From NCBI GenBank assembly GCA_013791775.1, contig VMTE01000011.1, positions 1-64,000 of the forward strand: DNA of 64,000 nucleotides, in the 5' to 3' direction. This stretch comes from Hyphomonas sp. Lineage in GTDB: Bacteria > Pseudomonadota > Alphaproteobacteria > Caulobacterales > Hyphomonadaceae. Each line of letters starts with the position of its first letter. The first letter of the stretch is position 1. The notes under the pieces are model-generated. The model was not told the DNA's origin, made no database searches, and worked only from the letters and a program-made list of their open reading frames with translations. Positions 60,145 through 64,000 of the stretch are shown here, piece after piece. The position numbers were made by a program, and so were the translations under genes.

Positions 60145-63100
60145 CTATTCGGCCGGTCGGGCGAGCGCCTCGGTTTCGGCCTTCAGCTTGCGGGCCACAT
60201 CTCCCGGCGAGCCGGTGCGGCGGGCGAGCAGGCTGTAGGCGGCGGGCACGACCAGCAGGCTGACCGTGACGGCCGCGATGGCGCCGAACAGGACCACGAT
60301 GCCGATGGCCGTGCGGGTTTCCGCGCCGGCCCCGGAGGTCAGGATCAGCGGCATGGCGCCGGCGGCGGTAGTCAGGCCGGTCATCAGGATCGGGCGCAGG
60401 CGCGCGAGGGCGGCTTCCTTCAGGGCGACATCGAAGGGCTTGCCCTCGTCGCGCAGCTGGTTGGCGAACTCGACGACGAGGATGCCGTTCTTCGCGGCGA
60501 GTCCGATCAGCATGATCAGGCCGATCTGGGTGTAGATGTTCAGGGTCTGGCCGGTGATCCAAAGGCCGAACATGCCGCCAGCGACGGTGGCGGGCACCGC
60601 GAGGATGATCACCACGGGGTGGACCCAGCTTTCGAACTGGGCCGCCAGAACCAGGAAGACGATCAGCAGACCGAGGCCGAAGACGAACAGGATGGACGAG
60701 CCGGAGGAGCGGAATTCCAGCGACTGGCCCTTGAAGTCGATCGAGGCTTCCTGCGGGAGCACCTGGCGGGCGACGCGCTCCATACCGTCCAGGGCCTGGC
60801 CCAGAGTGACGCCGGGCGCGAGGGCCGCGTCAATCGTGATGGCCCGCACACGGTTGTAGCGGTTGAGGTTCGGACTGTCGGCGAAGGGCTCGATGGTGAC
60901 GACCGCCGAAAGCGGGATCAGTTCGCCCGAGCGGGACGAGCGGACATAGATGTTCTGCACGTCGTTCGGTGTGCTCTGCTCGGTGCGCAGGCCTTCGAGG
61001 ATGACGTCATACTCCTCGCCCTTGTCGATATAGGTCGTCACGCGGCGCGAGCCGAGCATGGTCTGCAGGGTGGAGCCGATCTCGGAGACCGTGACGCCCA
61101 GGTCTGCGGCGCGCTCGTAATTGATCTGTATGCGGTATTGCGGCTGGGTTTCCTTATAGTCCCAGTCGATGTCCCGAAGCCCGGGATTGTCAGTCTCGAG
61201 GGCGGCGAGGAAGGTGTCGCGCCATTCGGCGACCTGTTCGTAGGACGGCCCGCCGATCACGAACTGGACCGGCTTTCCGCCGCCGCCTGCGAGGCCCTGG
61301 CGCATGATGGCGAAGGCGCGGATGCCAGGCAGGTCAGCCATCTTGCCGTTGATTTCGGCGATGATGTCGTTCGCCGGGCGGCGGTCGGCCCAGTCATCCA
61401 GAACGGCGACGACGTTGCCCTGGTTGTAACTGTTGGAGCCGAAGCCGGGCGCGCGCACCAGCAGGCGGCTGACTTCGCCGGATTCGGCATACGGCAACAG
61501 GCGCCGCTCGATTTCGTCGAGGTATTTCGACATGTATTCGAAAGAGGCGCCTTCGGGTCCGCGGACGCTGATGAAGAACGTGCCGCGGTCTTCCTGCGGG
61601 GCATATTCCTGGCCCAGATTCTGGAACAGGAACCAGATCGCCACAAAGGCGCCGATCAGGCCGGCGGCCATGATTATAGGAAATCTGACGATCACGTCGA
61701 AGATCATGCCGTAGACGAATTTCAGTCCGTCGAAGGCCCGGTCAACCAGGTTGGGCAGCAGCGCGAGAATGCTCCGGCGGTTCTTGACATGCGGCTGCAG
61801 GATCTTCGAGGCGATCATCGGCGACAGCGACAGGGCGACAAAGCTCGAGAAGGCCACCGAGGCGGCGATGGTGATCGCGAACTCGGTAAACAGGCGGCCG
61901 GTATTGCCCTGCATGAAGGTGATCGGGATGAACACCGCCATCAGGACCATCGTGGTCGCCACGACCGCAAAGCCGACCTGCCGCGTGCCGTTGAACGCGG
62001 CGACCAGCGGCGTCTCTCCCAGTTCTTCCATACGGCGGTGGATGTTCTCGAGCACCACGATGGCATCGTCCACGATCAGGCCGATGGCGAGCACGAGGGC
62101 GAGCAGGGTGAGCAGGTTCAGCGACAGGCCGAGCGCCAGCATGACCATGAAGGTGGCGATCACCGACACGGGAACGGTGACGGCCGGGATGATGGTGGCG
62201 CGCGCGCTGCCGAGGAACAGGAAGATCACGAGGGTCACCAGACCGACCGCAATCGCAAGCGTCATCCAGACTTCGTGGATCGAGGCTTCGATGAAGACCG
62301 AGCTGTCGAACGACATGTAGATCTGCATGCCGTCGGGAAGATTGGTGTTGAGTTCGGCCGCCAGCGCCTTGGCCGCCTTGGCGACATCGACCGTGTTGGC
62401 GGTCGATTGTTTGACGACGCCGAGGCCGACCATCGGTTGGCCGTTGCCCCGGAAAGTCGTGCGGTCATCGGCCGTGCCGCGCTCGACGCGGGCGACGTCG
62501 CTGAGACGGACGAGGTAGCCTTCGCCCTGGGCGATGACGAGGCCGGCAAAATCCTCCGCCGTCCGGAACGGGCGGTCGATCCGCATCGTGTAGTAGAGAT
62601 CGCCGGATTCGAGGTTGCCGGCGGGCGCTTCGATGTTCTCGCTGCGCAGGGCGCGTTCGATGTCGCCGGATGTCAGGCCGCGCGCTGCCAGGGCTTTGCG
62701 GTCGATCCAGACGCGCATGGCATAGTCGCGCCCACCGCCGACCTGGACCCGGGCGACACCGTCGAGCGCCGAGAACCGGTCGATCAGGTAGCGGTTCGCG
62801 TAGTCGGTCAGCTCCGGCGTCGCGAGCTGTTCGCTGGCGAGGTTCATCCACAGGATCACATCCGAGTCGGCGTCGGCCTTCTGGACTTCCGGCGGGTCGG
62901 CTTCGTCGGGCAGGTTGTTGAGGATGCCCGAGACCCGGTCGCGCACGTCATTGGCGGCCGATTCGATGTCGCGGTTGATGTTGAACTCAATCGAGATGTT
63001 CGAGCGGCCATCGGATGAGCGCGAGTTGATGAAGCGCACGCCTTCGACGCCGGCAATGCGGTCTTCGATCACCTGGGTGATGCGGGTTTCGATCACCGAG

Positions 63101-63267
63101 GCCGACGCGCCGGGATAGTTGGTCGATACCGACACCACGGGCGGGTCGATGTTCGGATACTCGCGAAGCGAGAGGCGCGAGAAGGCGACGAGCCCGAATA
63201 CGATCAGGATCAAGGCCATGACCGAAGCAAGGACCGGCCGCTTGATCGAGGTATCCGAAAGCAGCAT
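60145..63267 (-). CDS. RND-type efflux pump permease (HAE1 family)
   Basis: A 1040-residue inner-membrane proton-driven exporter of the AcrB/MexB family. It has 12 TM helices and two large periplasmic loops. The proton-relay Asp pair is in LAIGLIVDDAIVVLENIHRR (TM4). N-terminal ITQVIEDRIAGVEGV and the second-half FVLGLGLLIVFLVLAAQFESW-like stretch identify the subfamily. Its adaptor gene is immediately upstream on the same strand, 5 bp before the permease start. No outer-membrane factor gene is in the window. The substrate cannot be predicted. Confidence 0.93.
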   Translation of the reverse strand: MLLSDTSIKRPVLASVMALILIVFGLVAFSRLSLREYPNIDPPVVSVSTNYPGASASVIETRITQVIEDRIAGVEGVRFINSRSSDGRSNISIEFNINRDIESAANDVRDRVSGILNNLPDEADPPEVQKADADSDVILWMNLASEQLATPELTDYANRYLIDRFSALDGVARVQVGGGRDYAMRVWIDRKALAARGLTSGDIERALRSENIEAPAGNLESGDLYYTMRIDRPFRTAEDFAGLVIAQGEGYLVRLSDVARVERGTADDRTTFRGNGQPMVGLGVVKQSTANTVDVAKAAKALAAELNTNLPDGMQIYMSFDSSVFIEASIHEVWMTLAIAVGLVTLVIFLFLGSARATIIPAVTVPVSVIATFMVMLALGLSLNLLTLLALVLAIGLIVDDAIVVLENIHRRMEELGETPLVAAFNGTRQVGFAVVATTMVLMAVFIPITFMQGNTGRLFTEFAITIAASVAFSSFVALSLSPMIASKILQPHVKNRRSILALLPNLVDRAFDGLKFVYGMIFDVIVRFPIIMAAGLIGAFVAIWFLFQNLGQEYAPQEDRGTFFISVRGPEGASFEYMSKYLDEIERRLLPYAESGEVSRLLVRAPGFGSNSYNQGNVVAVLDDWADRRPANDIIAEINGKMADLPGIRAFAIMRQGLAGGGGKPVQFVIGGPSYEQVAEWRDTFLAALETDNPGLRDIDWDYKETQPQYRIQINYERAADLGVTVSEIGSTLQTMLGSRRVTTYIDKGEEYDVILEGLRTEQSTPNDVQNIYVRSSRSGELIPLSAVVTIEPFADSPNLNRYNRVRAITIDAALAPGVTLGQALDGMERVARQVLPQEASIDFKGQSLEFRSSGSSILFVFGLGLLIVFLVLAAQFESWVHPVVIILAVPATVAGGMFGLWITGQTLNIYTQIGLIMLIGLAAKNGILVVEFANQLRDEGKPFDVALKEAALARLRPILMTGLTTAAGAMPLILTSGAGAETRTAIGIVVLFGAIAAVTVSLLVVPAAYSLLARRTGSPGDVARKLKAETEALARPAE

Positions 63268-63272
63268 CGCGC

Positions 63273-64000
63273 CTACTCCCGGTTCGCGCCGGCCGGGGCG
63301 CCGCCGCCGCCCACGCCGCCGCTGACGGTGGGTTGGAGGATCGACGGGTCACGCACGATCATCGCCGCGCCTTCGCGCAGGCGCAGGGCCCCTTCGGTGA
63401 CCACCCGCTGGCCCGCCTCGAGACCGGCGAGGATTTCGACGCGGCCGTCCTGGCGCAATCCGGCGGTGACCTTTACCCGGTTGGCGACCGGGCCTTGCGC
63501 GCCGTCGGTCACGGTCCAGACATAGGTTTCCGGGCCGAGCGGCTGCAGCGCGACTTCCGGCACGGACAAGGCCTGGCGCGGCTCGGTGAGCAGGGTGACT
63601 GCCACGAACATGCCGGCCTTCAGCATGCCGTCCTCGTTCGGAATCATGGCGCGCACGCGCACCGAGCGGGTGACGACATCGATCGAGTTGTTGATGCTGG
63701 CAACCGTGCCCTTGAAGGTGCGGCCGGGAAGGGCGGCGCTCTGCGCCTCGACTTCGAGACCGGACTTGAGGCTCGTCAGGAAGATCGACGGCACGGCGAA
63801 GTCGAGCCGCATCACGCTGTCGTCGATCAGGGTGGCCACCACGTCGCCAGGTCGCACGAAGGAGCCGACGCTGACTTGCCGGAAGCCGAGCACGCCGTCG
63901 AAGGGCGCAACCAGCACGCGGTCGCGCTGGCGCGACTGGACGGCGCGCAGCTGGGCGGCGGCGGCATTGGCGTTGCGGCGGGCAATGTCGAGTTCGGCCT
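63273..64000 (-). CDS. RND efflux periplasmic adaptor subunit (5' end outside window)
   Basis: The last 242 codons of a membrane-fusion protein. The visible part begins with alpha-hairpin (ELDIARRNANAAAAQLRAVQ), then the lipoyl half-motif VLVAPFDGVLGFRQVSVGSF, beta-barrel and membrane-proximal domains, with MRLDFAVPSIFLTSLKSGLE and KGTVASINNSIDVVTRSVRV typical of HlyD/MexA adaptors. The C-terminus ends in a Gly-rich tail. It precedes the RND permease gene by 5 bp; the pair forms the pump. The signal peptide or lipid anchor is outside the window. Confidence 0.93.
   Translation of the reverse strand, partial: AELDIARRNANAAAAQLRAVQSRQRDRVLVAPFDGVLGFRQVSVGSFVRPGDVVATLIDDSVMRLDFAVPSIFLTSLKSGLEVEAQSAALPGRTFKGTVASINNSIDVVTRSVRVRAMIPNEDGMLKAGMFVAVTLLTEPRQALSVPEVALQPLGPETYVWTVTDGAQGPVANRVKVTAGLRQDGRVEILAGLEAGQRVVTEGALRLREGAAMIVRDPSILQPTVSGGVGGGGAPAGANRE

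Noticed and set aside
59542-63018. An 1158-codon plus-strand open frame
   Set aside because: It is antisense to the RND permease and thioesterase genes. Its translation is low-complexity (rich in Asp, His, Arg, Gly) with no motif. Such mirror frames are common at high GC.

Overview
The window is about 64 kb of GC-rich alphaproteobacterial chromosome, most likely from the Hyphomonadaceae (Hyphomonas or a close relative). Pointers are the rnd-lptC-lptA-lptB-rpoN block, the cmk-rpsA-ihfB block, the FYDLN-type acidic protein, two TonB-dependent receptors, an intracellular PHB depolymerase, and a diheme cytochrome that looks like the family named after Hyphomonas neptunium HNE_0200. Family names come from recognising motifs by eye; no database search was run. 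Both ends cut genes: an acetyl-CoA synthetase C-terminus at the left and an RND adaptor at the right.

Layout. 1-7.6 kb: acs fragment, MFS transporter, MotA stator, a YgjP-like metallopeptidase divergent from a large lipoprotein of unknown role, and a YmdB-type phosphodiesterase. 7.6-22.3 kb: a 4-hydroxyacetophenone-monooxygenase-like Baeyer-Villiger enzyme, YebC, RpiB, a CaiB-type CoA-transferase, SelO, a 961-residue TonB receptor, an HSL-type esterase, then GlmM, CysQ, a tandem FKBP protein and threonine dehydratase. 22.5-25.1 kb: a small cysteine-containing secreted protein followed by a second TonB receptor, probably a metal-related pair. 25.2-26.8 kb: a base-composition island carrying one lipoprotein hydrolase. 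26.8-35.2 kb: a fused dual-ATPase ABC protein, OmpW, an iron alcohol dehydrogenase with a Tag-like glycosylase, a CHAD protein, small membrane proteins and PhaZ.

35.3-39.7 kb is a zinc-uptake locus: a ZIP transporter divergent from a four-gene operon (DUF2796/ZrgA-like lipoprotein, ABC ATPase, FtsX-like permease, DUF3299 lipoprotein) with a Zur-like site between them. 39.7-40.6 kb is soxR divergent from a glyoxalase-fold gene around a clean SoxR box. 40.8-49 kb holds MscL, IHF beta, ribosomal protein S1 with an unusual helix-hairpin-helix tail, Cmk, an SDR, a diguanylate cyclase and AroA. 49-53 kb holds a zinc-ribbon/acidic protein, tRNA-Ala(GGC), a DUF1150 protein and a two-gene lipoprotein module (parallel beta-helix plus diheme cytochrome) of unknown function. 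53-57.3 kb is the LPS-export and sigma-54 block. 57.7-60 kb is a tightly overlapping nucleoside-salvage operon (thioesterase, nucleoside hydrolase, ribokinase). 60.1 kb to the end is an RND efflux pump with its adaptor.

The genes are mostly ordinary core and lineage-specific genes. No transposase, phage or CRISPR array is visible. Repeats are limited to several palindromic intergenic elements. The best candidates for under-described biology are the beta-helix/diheme-cytochrome pair, the DUF2946-TonB receptor pair, the S1 tail and the zinc locus with its DUF3299 member.
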